The position numbers and the translations under genes are program-made. This document shows positions 53,258 through 60,831 of a stretch of 64,000 nucleotides of DNA, one piece after another. The first letter of the stretch is position 1. Each line of letters begins with the position of its first letter. The stretch is from Methylosinus sp. LW4 (GTDB lineage Bacteria; Pseudomonadota; Alphaproteobacteria; Rhizobiales; Beijerinckiaceae), in contig NZ_KB900626.1 of the NCBI RefSeq assembly GCF_000379125.1, positions 2,862,667 through 2,926,666 of the forward strand, written 5' to 3'. Under the pieces are notes generated by a model. The model was not told the origin of the DNA. It saw only the letters and a list, made by a program, of their open reading frames with translations, and did not search any database.

Positions 53258-53959
53258 TCAGGCGGTGATGCGCTCGTCGGCCTCACTCGGCTCGCGCAGC
53301 ACATAGCCGCGGCCCCACACCGTCTCTATGTAGTTGCGGCCGTCGCTGGCGTTGGCGAGCTTCTTGCGCAGCTTGCAGATGAAGACGTCGATGATCTTGA
53401 GCTCCGGCTCGTCCATGCCGCCATAGAGATGATTGAGGAACATCTCCTTGGTGAGCGTCGTGCCCTTGCGCAGCGAGAGCAGCTCGAGCATCTGATATTC
53501 CTTGCCGGTCAGATGCACGCGGGCGCCGGAGACCTCCACCGTCTTCTGATCCAGATTGACGACGAGATCGCCGGTCGTGATGACCGATTGGGCATGGCCC
53601 TTGGAGCGGCGCACGATGGCGTGAATGCGCGCCACCAGCTCGTCCTTATGGAAGGGCTTCGTCAGATAATCGTCAGCGCCGAAGCCCAGACCCTTCACCT
53701 TGTCCTCTATGCCGGCGAGGCCGGACAAGATCAGAATCGGCGTCTTGACCTTGGCCACCCGCAAGGTGCGCAGCACCTCGTAGCCGGACATGTCGGGCAG
53801 ATTCAAATCGAGCAGGATGATGTCGTAATCGTAGAGCTTTCCGAGATCTATGCCTTCCTCGCCGAGATCTGTCGCATAGACGTTGAAATTCTCGGATTTG
53901 AGCATGAGCTCGATGCTTTGAGCGGTCGCGCTGTCATCCTCTATCAGTAAAACGCGCAT
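53258..53959 (-). CDS. ctrA: Cell-cycle master regulator CtrA
   Basis: A 233-residue OmpR-type regulator. Phospho-acceptor D51 lies in [15 protein letters not shown], followed by [24 protein letters not shown]. The winged-helix domain has [32 protein letters not shown] and VWGRGYVL, nearly identical to CtrA of other alphaproteobacteria. It controls replication, division, motility and chemotaxis genes. The C-terminus ends in Thr-Ala rather than the Ala-Ala degradation tag of Caulobacter. Confidence 0.97.
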   Translation of the reverse strand: MRVLLIEDDSATAQSIELMLKSENFNVYATDLGEEGIDLGKLYDYDIILLDLNLPDMSGYEVLRTLRVAKVKTPILILSGLAGIEDKVKGLGFGADDYLTKPFHKDELVARIHAIVRRSKGHAQSVITTGDLVVNLDQKTVEVSGARVHLTGKEYQMLELLSLRKGTTLTKEMFLNHLYGGMDEPELKIIDVFICKLRKKLANASDGRNYIETVWGRGYVLREPSEADERITA

Positions 53960-54328
53960 TTTCGGTCCCCACCCAGCTCCACCAATCTTCCCCGGACGTC
54001 GTCGCGTCGCCCGAGCGTCGACGATGCGCCGAGCTTCGTCGGCCGCCCGCCAAGATCTCTATCTATTTGTCGAAACGCTAAGCGGTAATGGTTAACAAAC
54101 CCTGACCTTCGGCCCGGCGGCCAACCAAAACCTTAATCGTCGACGGCTAAGGGCCATCGCGAGCCAGAACAGCGTCTCTCGAGGGGGACGAATCGATCGG
54201 CCTTCTTGTTTATACAAGCCGTCCGCCCGGCTGCGAAGCGGCCCGCGGCTACGCAAAGGCCGCGGCGAAAGCTTCGCGAAAGCCCCGCCGCGAGGCTGCG
54301 GGGCGCCGCCGCCGCGCCGCGCTCGCGA
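53960..54328. other. Intergenic region between ctrA and the rpmH promoter
   Basis: This holds the ctrA control region. A GANTC (CcrM) methylation site, GAATC, lies at 54190-54194, and a palindrome CTTGT-ttat-ACAAG lies near 54208-54222. TTAA-type half-sites occur at about 54091 and 54132 but not with the seven-base spacing of a full CtrA box. No gene is seen. Confidence 0.5.
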
Positions 54329-54357
54329 TTGACTTATGCGCGGGCTTTCTCCTATAT
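54329..54357 (+). promoter_or_regulatory. Promoter for rpmH-rnpA-yidC
   Basis: TTGACT, 17 bases, CTATAT (or 18 bases and TATATG). It predicts initiation near 54365 and a leader of about 200 bases before rpmH. Confidence 0.6.
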
Positions 54358-54565
54358 GCCGGCGCGGCGTCGCTGAGACGTGTTTCGTGCGGGGGCTTGC
54401 GCGCCCGTGAAAAAGGCGGAACGAGACGGCCGCAGGGGCGAAAAAAAGCGCCCGACGAGACCAAAATGAGATCGAGGGCCGTGGCGGCGGCCAGCCGATG
54501 ACGAGCGGTCGGCGCGAGGCGATGACGGCTCTTCGATCGGCGACCTGAGCGAGCGGAGACCCAAG

Positions 54566-54700
54566 GTGAAGAGAACTTATCAACCCAGCAAAATTGTGCG
54601 CAAGCGCCGTCACGGCTTTCGCGCCCGCATGGCGACCGTCGGCGGCCGCAATGTCCTCGCGGCGCGCCGCGCCCGCGGACGCAAGCGCCTGTCCGCCTGA
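54566..54700 (+). CDS. rpmH: Ribosomal protein bL34
   Basis: A 44-residue ribosomal protein with the universal start [20 protein letters not shown] and the [19 protein letters not shown] end, complete and typical in length. GTG 54566 is the start. It is followed by rnpA after 36 bases, the usual bacterial order. Confidence 0.97.
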   Translation: MKRTYQPSKIVRKRRHGFRARMATVGGRNVLAARRARGRKRLSA

Positions 54701-54736
54701 TTTTCGCCGGCTTCTCGGCCAGGGAGGACGGGAGGC

Positions 54737-55156
54737 GTGAGCGAGAACATTCCAGACGAAACGCGGAAGACCGAGCCGCGACGCCTGCGCAAGCGGCGCG
54801 AGTTTCTGCGCGCCGCCGCGAGCGGGCTGAGCCGCGGCGCGCGCGCCTTCAAGCTGCAGGCGGCGGCGCGGGAGGGCGGCGACACGGACGCGCCGCGCTT
54901 CGGCTTCACCGTGACCAAGAAGATCGCCGGCTCCGTCGGCCGCAATCGCATTCGGCGCCGCCTCAAGGAGGCGCTGCGGCTCTGCGGCGCTTCCGGTCTG
55001 CCGGGCTATGATTATGTCTTCGTCGCTCGGCCCGACGCGTTGACGGCGCCCTTTTCCGAATTGACGGCGCAGATCGTGGACGGGCTGGCGAAGCTCAGGC
55101 CGGGCGAAAAGAGCCGGAACCGGCGCAACTCCAAAGACAGGCCGCAGGCGTCATGA
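54737..55156 (+). CDS. rnpA: Ribonuclease P protein component
   Basis: A 139-residue RnpA with [11 protein letters not shown] near the start, [25 protein letters not shown] as the RNR signature and DYVFVARP. It assists the RNase P RNA in cutting tRNA leaders. GTG 54737 with AGGGAGG upstream. It overlaps yidC by ATGA. Confidence 0.95.
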   Translation: MSENIPDETRKTEPRRLRKRREFLRAAASGLSRGARAFKLQAAAREGGDTDAPRFGFTVTKKIAGSVGRNRIRRRLKEALRLCGASGLPGYDYVFVARPDALTAPFSELTAQIVDGLAKLRPGEKSRNRRNSKDRPQAS

Positions 55157-56991
55157 ACGAATACACCAAGAATGTCCTCATAGCGGCCGGCCTGTCGATG
55201 CTGGTGATCGGCGGCTGGGACTATTTCTACGCCTTTCCCAAGCTCGATCGGGAGCAGAAAGAGGCGCAGCTCGCGCAGCAGCAGAAGCCCGGCGCGCCGC
55301 AAAAGCCGGCCGCCCATTCTGCGGACAAGGCTGCGCCCGTCGCGCGCCAGGCGCAGCCGCAGCAGAGCGTCGCCGCCGCCAAGCCCGTAGCGAAGACGCG
55401 CGAGGCCGCGCTCGCCGAGAGCAAGCGCATCGCCATCGACACGCCCTCCATCTCCGGCTCGATCTCGCTGAAGGGCGGCCGCATCGACGACGTCTCGCTG
55501 AAAAATTATCACGAGACCGTCGATCCCAAGAGCCCGATCATCGTGCTGCTCTCGCCCGAGGGCGCGCCGCAGCCCTATTACGCCGAATCCGGCTTCCTCG
55601 CCTCCGACAAGGATCAGGCGCCGCCCGCCCTGCCGAGCAGCGAATCGCTGTGGAGCGCCGATCACGATCAGCTCTCCGTCGGCCAGCCTTTGACGCTCAC
55701 CTTCGACAATGGCCAGGGTCTCGTCTTCAAGCGCAAGATCGCGGTCGACGACCAATATATGTTCTCCGTGACCGACAGCGTCGAGAATCACGGCCAGGGC
55801 TCCGTCACCCTCTATCCCTATCTGCGCGTCTCGCGCATCGGCGCGCTGCAGAGCGCCGGCTACGCCGCTCTGCACGAGGGCTTCGTCGGCGTGCTCGGCG
55901 AGGCGGGCCTGCAGGAGCTGAAGTTCGAGAAGGTCGAGAAGGAGCCGCACGCCACCAAATCTTTCGAGGCGACCGGCGGCTGGCTCGGCTTCACCGAGAA
56001 ATATTGGGCCGCCGTTCTGGTGCCGCAGCAGGACCGCTCGCTGGTGGCGCGCTTCTCGGCTTCGGGCGCCGGAACGACCAAGGCCTATCAGGCCGACACG
56101 GTCGAGGCGCCGCTGACCATCGCGCCGGGCGCCTCCGGCTCCGTGGCCTCGCGCGTCTTCGCCGGCGCCAAGGTCGTCGACACGCTCGACGCCTATGAAG
56201 GCCAGGGCATCAAGCTGTTCGACCGGCTCATCGATTGGGGCTGGTTCTACTTCCTCACCCGGCCGATGTTCCGCATCATCGACGGCCTGTTCCATGTGCT
56301 CGGCAATTTCGGCCTCGCCATTCTGGCCGTCACCGTGCTCGTCAAGATCGCCTTCCTGCCGCTCGCCAACAAGAGCTATCTGGCCGTGGCCAAGATGAAG
56401 GCGATTCAGCCCAAGATCGCGGAGCTGAAGGCGAAATACGGCGACGACAAGCAGACCTTGAGCCGCGAGCAGATGGAATTGTTCCGCCGCGAGAAGGTCA
56501 ATCCGGCCGGCGGCTGCCTGCCCGCCCTGCTGCAGATTCCCGTGTTCTTCTCGCTCTACAAGGTGCTGGTCATCACCATCGAGATGCGCCATGCGCCCTT
56601 CTATGGCTGGATCAAGGACCTCTCGGCGCCGGACCCGACCAACATCTTCAACCTCTTCGGCCTCATCCCCTTCGACCCGACGCAGATTCCCGTGTTCGGC
56701 TCGTTTCTGTGGCTCGGCGTGTGGCCGCTCGTCATGGGCGTCTCCATGTGGGTGCAGATGAAGATGAACCCGGAGCCGACCGACGAGGTGCAGAAGATCG
56801 CCTTCGGCTGGATGCCGGTGATCTTCACCTTCTCGATGGGCGGCTTCGCCTCCGGCCTCGTGATCTATTGGACCTGGAACAATGTGCTCTCGGTCGCGCA
56901 GCAATGGGTCATCATGAAGCGCGCGGGCGTGAAGTTCGAGCTGTGGGACAATTTGAAGAAGACCTTCGCCTTCCTCAAGAAACCCGCCTGA
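55153..56991 (+). CDS. yidC: Membrane protein insertase YidC
   Basis: A 612-residue insertase. The N-terminal helix ([19 protein letters not shown]) is followed by a Gln/Ala/Lys-rich linker and a large periplasmic domain (about 90-360). The conserved membrane core has [17 protein letters not shown], the cytosolic hairpin [38 protein letters not shown] and a final [16 protein letters not shown]. yidD is not between rnpA and yidC, unlike in many bacteria. Confidence 0.96.
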   Translation: MNEYTKNVLIAAGLSMLVIGGWDYFYAFPKLDREQKEAQLAQQQKPGAPQKPAAHSADKAAPVARQAQPQQSVAAAKPVAKTREAALAESKRIAIDTPSISGSISLKGGRIDDVSLKNYHETVDPKSPIIVLLSPEGAPQPYYAESGFLASDKDQAPPALPSSESLWSADHDQLSVGQPLTLTFDNGQGLVFKRKIAVDDQYMFSVTDSVENHGQGSVTLYPYLRVSRIGALQSAGYAALHEGFVGVLGEAGLQELKFEKVEKEPHATKSFEATGGWLGFTEKYWAAVLVPQQDRSLVARFSASGAGTTKAYQADTVEAPLTIAPGASGSVASRVFAGAKVVDTLDAYEGQGIKLFDRLIDWGWFYFLTRPMFRIIDGLFHVLGNFGLAILAVTVLVKIAFLPLANKSYLAVAKMKAIQPKIAELKAKYGDDKQTLSREQMELFRREKVNPAGGCLPALLQIPVFFSLYKVLVITIEMRHAPFYGWIKDLSAPDPTNIFNLFGLIPFDPTQIPVFGSFLWLGVWPLVMGVSMWVQMKMNPEPTDEVQKIAFGWMPVIFTFSMGGFASGLVIYWTWNNVLSVAQQWVIMKRAGVKFELWDNLKKTFAFLKKPA

Positions 56992-56998
56992 TCGCGCC

Positions 56999-57661
56999 TT
57001 GACCGAAGTCCGCGACGAGGATTTCACGGAACCGGGCCGGCTGCTCTTCGCCGGCCCGTGCGATTTCATATTCGCCAGCGCGAAATCCGGCGATCTGCCG
57101 CCGATCGGGCCGCCGGAGATCGCCTTCGCCGGCCGCTCCAATGTCGGCAAATCCTCCCTGCTCAACGCCCTCACTGGCCGCAAGGCGCTGGCGCGCGTCT
57201 CCAACACGCCGGGCCGCACGCAGCAGCTCAACTTTTTTGCGCTCGGCGCCGCTCCGGGCGCGGAGCCGCTGCGCCTCGTCGACATGCCCGGCTATGGCTA
57301 CGCCGCCGTCGGCAAGGAGAAGATCGCCAATTGGACGCGGCTGATGGAGGAGTTTCTGCGCGGCCGCGCCTCGCTGGCGCGCGTCTTCGTGCTCATCGAC
57401 AGCCGCCGCGGCGTGAAGGATCTCGACGAGCAGATGTTCGATCTGCTCGACCGCGCCGCCGTCTCCTATCAGATCGTGCTGACGAAGCACGACGAGCTGA
57501 AGGCCTCCGAGCGCGAGAGCGCCGTCGCCGCGGTGGAGGCCGCGCTGGCCAAGCGCCCGGCCGCCTTCCCGCGCCTCGCCGTCACCTCCTCCCGCACCGG
57601 CGATGGCGTCGCCGAGCTGCGCGCCGGAATCGCGCGGCTGCTGGCCGAACGAAACGCTTGA
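56999..57661 (+). CDS. engB: GTPase EngB (YihA/YsxC), ribosome biogenesis
   Basis: A 220-residue GTPase with AFAGRSNVGKSSLLNAL (G1), NTPGRTQQLNFF (G2), VDMPGYGYAAVGKEK (G3) and LTKHDEL (G4; usual form TKxD). It is needed for large ribosomal subunit assembly. The TTG start at 56999 lies seven bases after the yidC stop; no later start keeps the conserved N-terminus. Confidence 0.93.
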   Translation: MTEVRDEDFTEPGRLLFAGPCDFIFASAKSGDLPPIGPPEIAFAGRSNVGKSSLLNALTGRKALARVSNTPGRTQQLNFFALGAAPGAEPLRLVDMPGYGYAAVGKEKIANWTRLMEEFLRGRASLARVFVLIDSRRGVKDLDEQMFDLLDRAAVSYQIVLTKHDELKASERESAVAAVEAALAKRPAAFPRLAVTSSRTGDGVAELRAGIARLLAERNA

Positions 57662-57716
57662 ATATTGCAGCCTCGTCGGTTCTAACCACCTCGTTCGAAT
57701 GAAGCGTCGCGGCGCC

Positions 57717-57848
57717 CACCCTCCCCTCACAGGGGGAGGGTCGGCCGGCGAAGCCGGACGGGGTGGGGTGCAAGCCCGAGACTCGGGGATCACCCCCTCC
57801 CGAGCGCCTTCGGCGCTCGACCTCCCCCCTCGAGGGGGAGGTGGGGCG
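57717..57848. repeat. Inverted pair of GGGGGAGG-type palindromic repeats
   Basis: Copy one (57717-57770) has CACCCTCCCC, AGGGGGAGGGTCGG, a CCGGC-gaa-GCCGG hairpin and GGGGTGGGGTG. Copy two (57791-57848) is its inverted relative, with a GAGCGCC-ttc-GGCGCTC hairpin and CTCCCCCCTCGAGGGGGAGG. They are separated by 20 bases. Together they fill most of the 233-base gap between engB and argB, the same paired layout as in hupSL but a different sequence family. Confidence 0.75.
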
Positions 57849-57894
57849 TCGGTCATTCGCTCGATTGGCGTGTTCTCTCACCACAGGCGGACCC

Positions 57895-58779
57895 ATGACC
57901 GAGGATTCGGCCGACAGCGCGCTCCAGCAAGCCCGTATTCTGATGCAGGCGCTGCCGCATATGCTGCGCTATGACGAGGCGACAGTCGTGGTGAAATATG
58001 GCGGCCACGCCATGGGCGACGACAAGGTCGCGCGCGACTTCTCCCGCGACATGGTGCTGCTCGAGCAATCCGGCGTGAATCCGGTCGTCGTGCATGGCGG
58101 CGGCCCGCAGATCGGCGCCATGCTGGGCAAGCTCGGCATAAAATCCGAATTCGCCGATGGGCTGCGCATCACCGACAAGGCGACGATGGAAATCGTCGAG
58201 ATGGTGCTCGCCGGCTATATCAACAAGCAGATCGTCGGCTTCATCAATTCCGAGGGCGGCCGCGCCATCGGCCTGTGCGGCAAGGACGGCCGCATGGTGA
58301 CGGCCGAAAAGCTCTCGCGCCCCAATCACGAGGACGGCAAGGCGATCGATCTCGGCTTCGTCGGCGAGGTGGCCAAGGTCGACACAACAGTGCTGGACCA
58401 GGTGCTCGGCCGCGAGCTGATTCCCGTGCTCGCGCCCGTCGCGCAGGGCCTCGACGGCGAGACCTATAACATCAACGCCGACACTTTCGCGGGCGCCATC
58501 GCCGGCGCGCTCGGCGCCAAGCGCCTCTTGTTCCTCACCGACGTTCCCGGCGTGCTGGACAAGAACAAGCAGCTCATCAAGGAGCTGAAGGTGGAGGATA
58601 TCCCCGGCCTCGTCGCCGACGGCACCATCACCGGCGGCATGATCCCCAAGGTCGAGACCTGCATGTATGCGATCGAGCGCGGCGTCGAAGGCGTCGTGAT
58701 CCTCGACGGCAAGCTGCCCCATGCGGTGCTGATCGAGCTATTGACCGATCACGGCGCCGGCACGCTGATAACGAGGTAA
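57895..58779 (+). CDS. argB: Acetylglutamate kinase
   Basis: A 294-residue amino acid kinase with [51 protein letters not shown] and [12 protein letters not shown]. It phosphorylates N-acetylglutamate in arginine synthesis. ATG 57895 is chosen since the frame upstream runs into the repeat pair. Confidence 0.96.
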   Translation: MTEDSADSALQQARILMQALPHMLRYDEATVVVKYGGHAMGDDKVARDFSRDMVLLEQSGVNPVVVHGGGPQIGAMLGKLGIKSEFADGLRITDKATMEIVEMVLAGYINKQIVGFINSEGGRAIGLCGKDGRMVTAEKLSRPNHEDGKAIDLGFVGEVAKVDTTVLDQVLGRELIPVLAPVAQGLDGETYNINADTFAGAIAGALGAKRLLFLTDVPGVLDKNKQLIKELKVEDIPGLVADGTITGGMIPKVETCMYAIERGVEGVVILDGKLPHAVLIELLTDHGAGTLITR

Positions 58780-58785
58780 CGGATT

Positions 58786-58866
58786 GATCATTCCGAGGAG
58801 CGCAGCGACAAAGCAATCCAGGAGCCGCCTCACGGCTCTGGATCGCGTCGCTCCGCTCGCGATGAC
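58786..58866 (+). repeat. Palindromic intergenic repeat, CATTGCG family, copy 2
   Basis: AAGCAATCCAGGAGCCG is complemented by CGGCTCTGGATCGC; the outer arms contain TCATTCCGAGGAGCGCAGCGA and TCGCTCCGCTCGCGATGA. It is related to the element between hupC and hupD. Confidence 0.75.
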
Positions 58867-58881
58867 GAGGCGGCGCGCGCG

Positions 58882-59616
58882 ATGACGGAGCCCGCCGACG
58901 AGCCGCGCCTGCTGACCATCGCCAATCGCTTCGCCCATGTCGACACATGGGTCTTCGATCTCGACAACACGCTCTATCCGGCCTCATCGGATCTCTGGCC
59001 GAAGATCGACCATCGGATCACTTTGTTCATGATCCGTCTGTTTGGCCTCGACGGCATGTCGTCGCGCGCGCTGCAGAAGCATTATTACAAGCAATATGGC
59101 ACGACCCTGCGCGGGCTGATGACCGAGCATGGCGTCGACGCCGACGCTTTCTTGAAATTCGTCCATGACGTCGATCGCTCGTCGCTTCTGCCCAATCATT
59201 CGCTGGCGGCAGCGATCGCGGCGCTGCCGGGCCGCAAGCTCATCCTCACCAATGGCTCGCGCGAGCATGCGCTGGACACGGCGAAGCAGCTCGCCATCGA
59301 TCATATTTTCGAGGATGTGTTCGACATCGTCGCGGCCGATTTCGTCGCCAAGCCGCATGAGAAGGCCTATGAGCGCTTCTTCGATCGTCATGGCGTGGAG
59401 CCGAAACGCTCCGCCCTCTTCGAGGACATAGCGCGCAATCTGATTTTCCCGCATGCGCGCGGCATGACCACTGTGCTGGTGACGCCTGAAGCCGGCCATG
59501 AAGAAAAGCGCGAATCCTGGGAGATCGCCCATGGCCGCGAGCCTTATGTGGATTTCACCACCAATGATCTCGCAGGTTTTTTGGAAGGGCTGACGGCGAC
59601 GTCACAAACCCAATAG
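58882..59616 (+). CDS. HAD-family pyrimidine 5'-nucleotidase
   Basis: A 244-residue HAD hydrolase. Motif I is VFDLDNTLYP, motif II LILTNGS, and the C-terminal acidic region FEDIARN. It resembles Sdt1-like pyrimidine nucleotidases, widespread in alphaproteobacteria. ATG 58882 directly follows the repeat. Its 3' end overlaps the convergent mazF by 15 bases. Confidence 0.87.
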   Translation: MTEPADEPRLLTIANRFAHVDTWVFDLDNTLYPASSDLWPKIDHRITLFMIRLFGLDGMSSRALQKHYYKQYGTTLRGLMTEHGVDADAFLKFVHDVDRSSLLPNHSLAAAIAALPGRKLILTNGSREHALDTAKQLAIDHIFEDVFDIVAADFVAKPHEKAYERFFDRHGVEPKRSALFEDIARNLIFPHARGMTTVLVTPEAGHEEKRESWEIAHGREPYVDFTTNDLAGFLEGLTATSQTQ

Positions 59617-59934
59617 CGGCCTGATCTTCGCCGTCGCCAGCGCCAGCTCGCTCGCCGACGCCGCGCCCTTCTTCTTCGCCTTGCGCGCGCGCCAGTCGAG
59701 GCTCTTCACCTGATCGACGAGGACCGCCGATGGCGTCGATCCCGTGATCGCGACCTCGAAGGGATAGCCCTTGATCTTCGTCGTCATCGGACAGCAGATC
59801 ATCAGCCCGGTTTTGGCGTTATAGGCTTTCGGGCTCAGCACGAGCGCGGGACGATGCCCCGCTTGCTCATGGCCGGCCTGCGGATCGAAGCTCAGCCATA
59901 CTATGTCGCCACGCTCGGGCGTATAGGCCGCCAT
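59602..59934 (-). CDS. mazF: MazF-family endoribonuclease toxin
   Basis: A 110-residue toxin of the MazF/PemK fold, with PERGDIVWLSFDPQAGHEQAGHRPALVLSP (R and H of the active region) and CCPMTTKIKGYPFEV, then VLVDQVKSLDW. It cleaves mRNA at short motifs. Its ATG overlaps the antitoxin stop (TAATG on the minus strand). Confidence 0.93.
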   Translation of the reverse strand: MAAYTPERGDIVWLSFDPQAGHEQAGHRPALVLSPKAYNAKTGLMICCPMTTKIKGYPFEVAITGSTPSAVLVDQVKSLDWRARKAKKKGAASASELALATAKIRPLLGL

Positions 59935-60179
59935 TAGAACGCCTCGCGCCCGACAGGCGGCCCGAAGCTCTCCTCCTCATGCAGGTTTTCAGGCGTCACA
60001 CCTGCGAGAAGATCATCGAGAGAGAATTCAGGCGCCGCGAGCGGTTCGATAACCACGCTGCCGCCTTCGACGCGCACCTCGACAGTCTGGTCGATCTCGA
60101 GGCGCGCCTGCTCCATGACGGCCGAGGGTATGCGCACCGCCGCGGAGTTGCCCCATTTCTTGACGATCGCTCGCATCAT
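59934..60179 (-). CDS. mazE: MazE-family antitoxin
   Basis: An 81-residue AbrB-type antitoxin (AIVKKWGNSAAVRIPSAVMEQARL, swapped-hairpin DNA-binding fold) with an acidic C-terminal tail that binds the toxin. ATG 60179 (or 60176) follows GGGGGT. It probably represses its own operon through the palindrome just upstream. Confidence 0.92.
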   Translation of the reverse strand: MMRAIVKKWGNSAAVRIPSAVMEQARLEIDQTVEVRVEGGSVVIEPLAAPEFSLDDLLAGVTPENLHEEESFGPPVGREAF

Positions 60180-60192
60180 GACCCCCAAAGTA

Positions 60193-60205
60193 TCTACAAT
60201 GTAGA
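60193..60205. promoter_or_regulatory. Candidate MazE operator
   Basis: TCTACAATGTAGA is a perfect 13-base palindrome, 14 bases before the mazE start. Position and symmetry fit an autoregulatory toxin-antitoxin operator. Confidence 0.6.
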
Positions 60206-60310
60206 AACATAGGATTGGAACGCCGCGCCGTCAAGCCATTCCCCATCCCATTCAGAAACTGTCACATTTTCGCAACGGAGCGGCATTCTTTGCAGCGCTG
60301 ACTTGACTGT

Positions 60311-60324
60311 ATAGCGCACGCTAT
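60311..60324. promoter_or_regulatory. Inverted repeat upstream of the TonB/PepSY operon
   Basis: ATAGCG-ca-CGCTAT, close after TTGACT at 60303-60308, and 15 bases before the first gene. It could be a metal-responsive operator overlapping a promoter. No Fur-box match is claimed. Confidence 0.4.
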
Positions 60325-60338
60325 CTTCAAATGCGGCA

Positions 60339-60746
60339 ATGATGCGAGCGGGGGCACATCGGCGTTTGAGGGCGAGCGTGATCGCGCGCGCGCTCGCCTG
60401 TCTGCTCATGCTGCAAGGCTTCATCGTCGCGGCGGGGCCGAGTCTCGCCGAGCGAACGAGCGACGCCGCCGGCTGGAGCGAAGCGCATGCGAGCGAGCTC
60501 TGCGCTGGCCAGAACGGCGCCGAAAATCCGCTGAGCGACCATTCCTCCTGCGAGCGCTGCATATTCTGCACGCTCGGCGCACGCGGCGTCGCGCTGACCC
60601 TCGCGGCGCTCTGGCGCGTGACGGCAATCTCGCCGCCGGAACCAGATTCGCGCCTCGCGCCACGCAGCGCCGACGCGGCCGAGCCCATGACGCCGCCCGG
60701 CTGGGCCAGCACCTGGTCGTCGCGCGCGCCGCCCTCCTTCTCCTGA
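60339..60746 (+). CDS. Small secreted Cys/His protein (DUF2946-like)
   Basis: A 135-residue protein with an N-terminal signal or anchor (IARALACLLMLQGFIVAAGP), then C-x-G-Q-N-G, a His and C-x2-C-x2-C in DHSSCERCIFCTLG, and a Pro-rich C-terminus. The Cys/His spacing resembles DUF2946 proteins that accompany TonB receptors and PepSY proteins in metal uptake. Start ATG 60339 or 60342; ribosome binding site weak. Function unknown; a periplasmic metal-binding role is inferred. Confidence 0.65.
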   Translation: MMRAGAHRRLRASVIARALACLLMLQGFIVAAGPSLAERTSDAAGWSEAHASELCAGQNGAENPLSDHSSCERCIFCTLGARGVALTLAALWRVTAISPPEPDSRLAPRSADAAEPMTPPGWASTWSSRAPPSFS

Positions 60747-60831
60747 TCCGAAACGAATCGCGGCTCTCTCGCCGCATCTTTCCATCGGAATCGCGCGCGC
60801 CCGCGTGGCGTCGCGCCAGGAGCAATTTCAC

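Noticed and set aside
54080..54145. CtrA binding box upstream of ctrA
   Set aside because: TTAA-type half-sites occur, but none are spaced by seven bases as in the full box.
54205..54225. DnaA box or replication origin near ctrA-rpmH
   Set aside because: Only one loose TTATACAAG-like match is present; there is no cluster of DnaA boxes and no AT-rich unwinding region.
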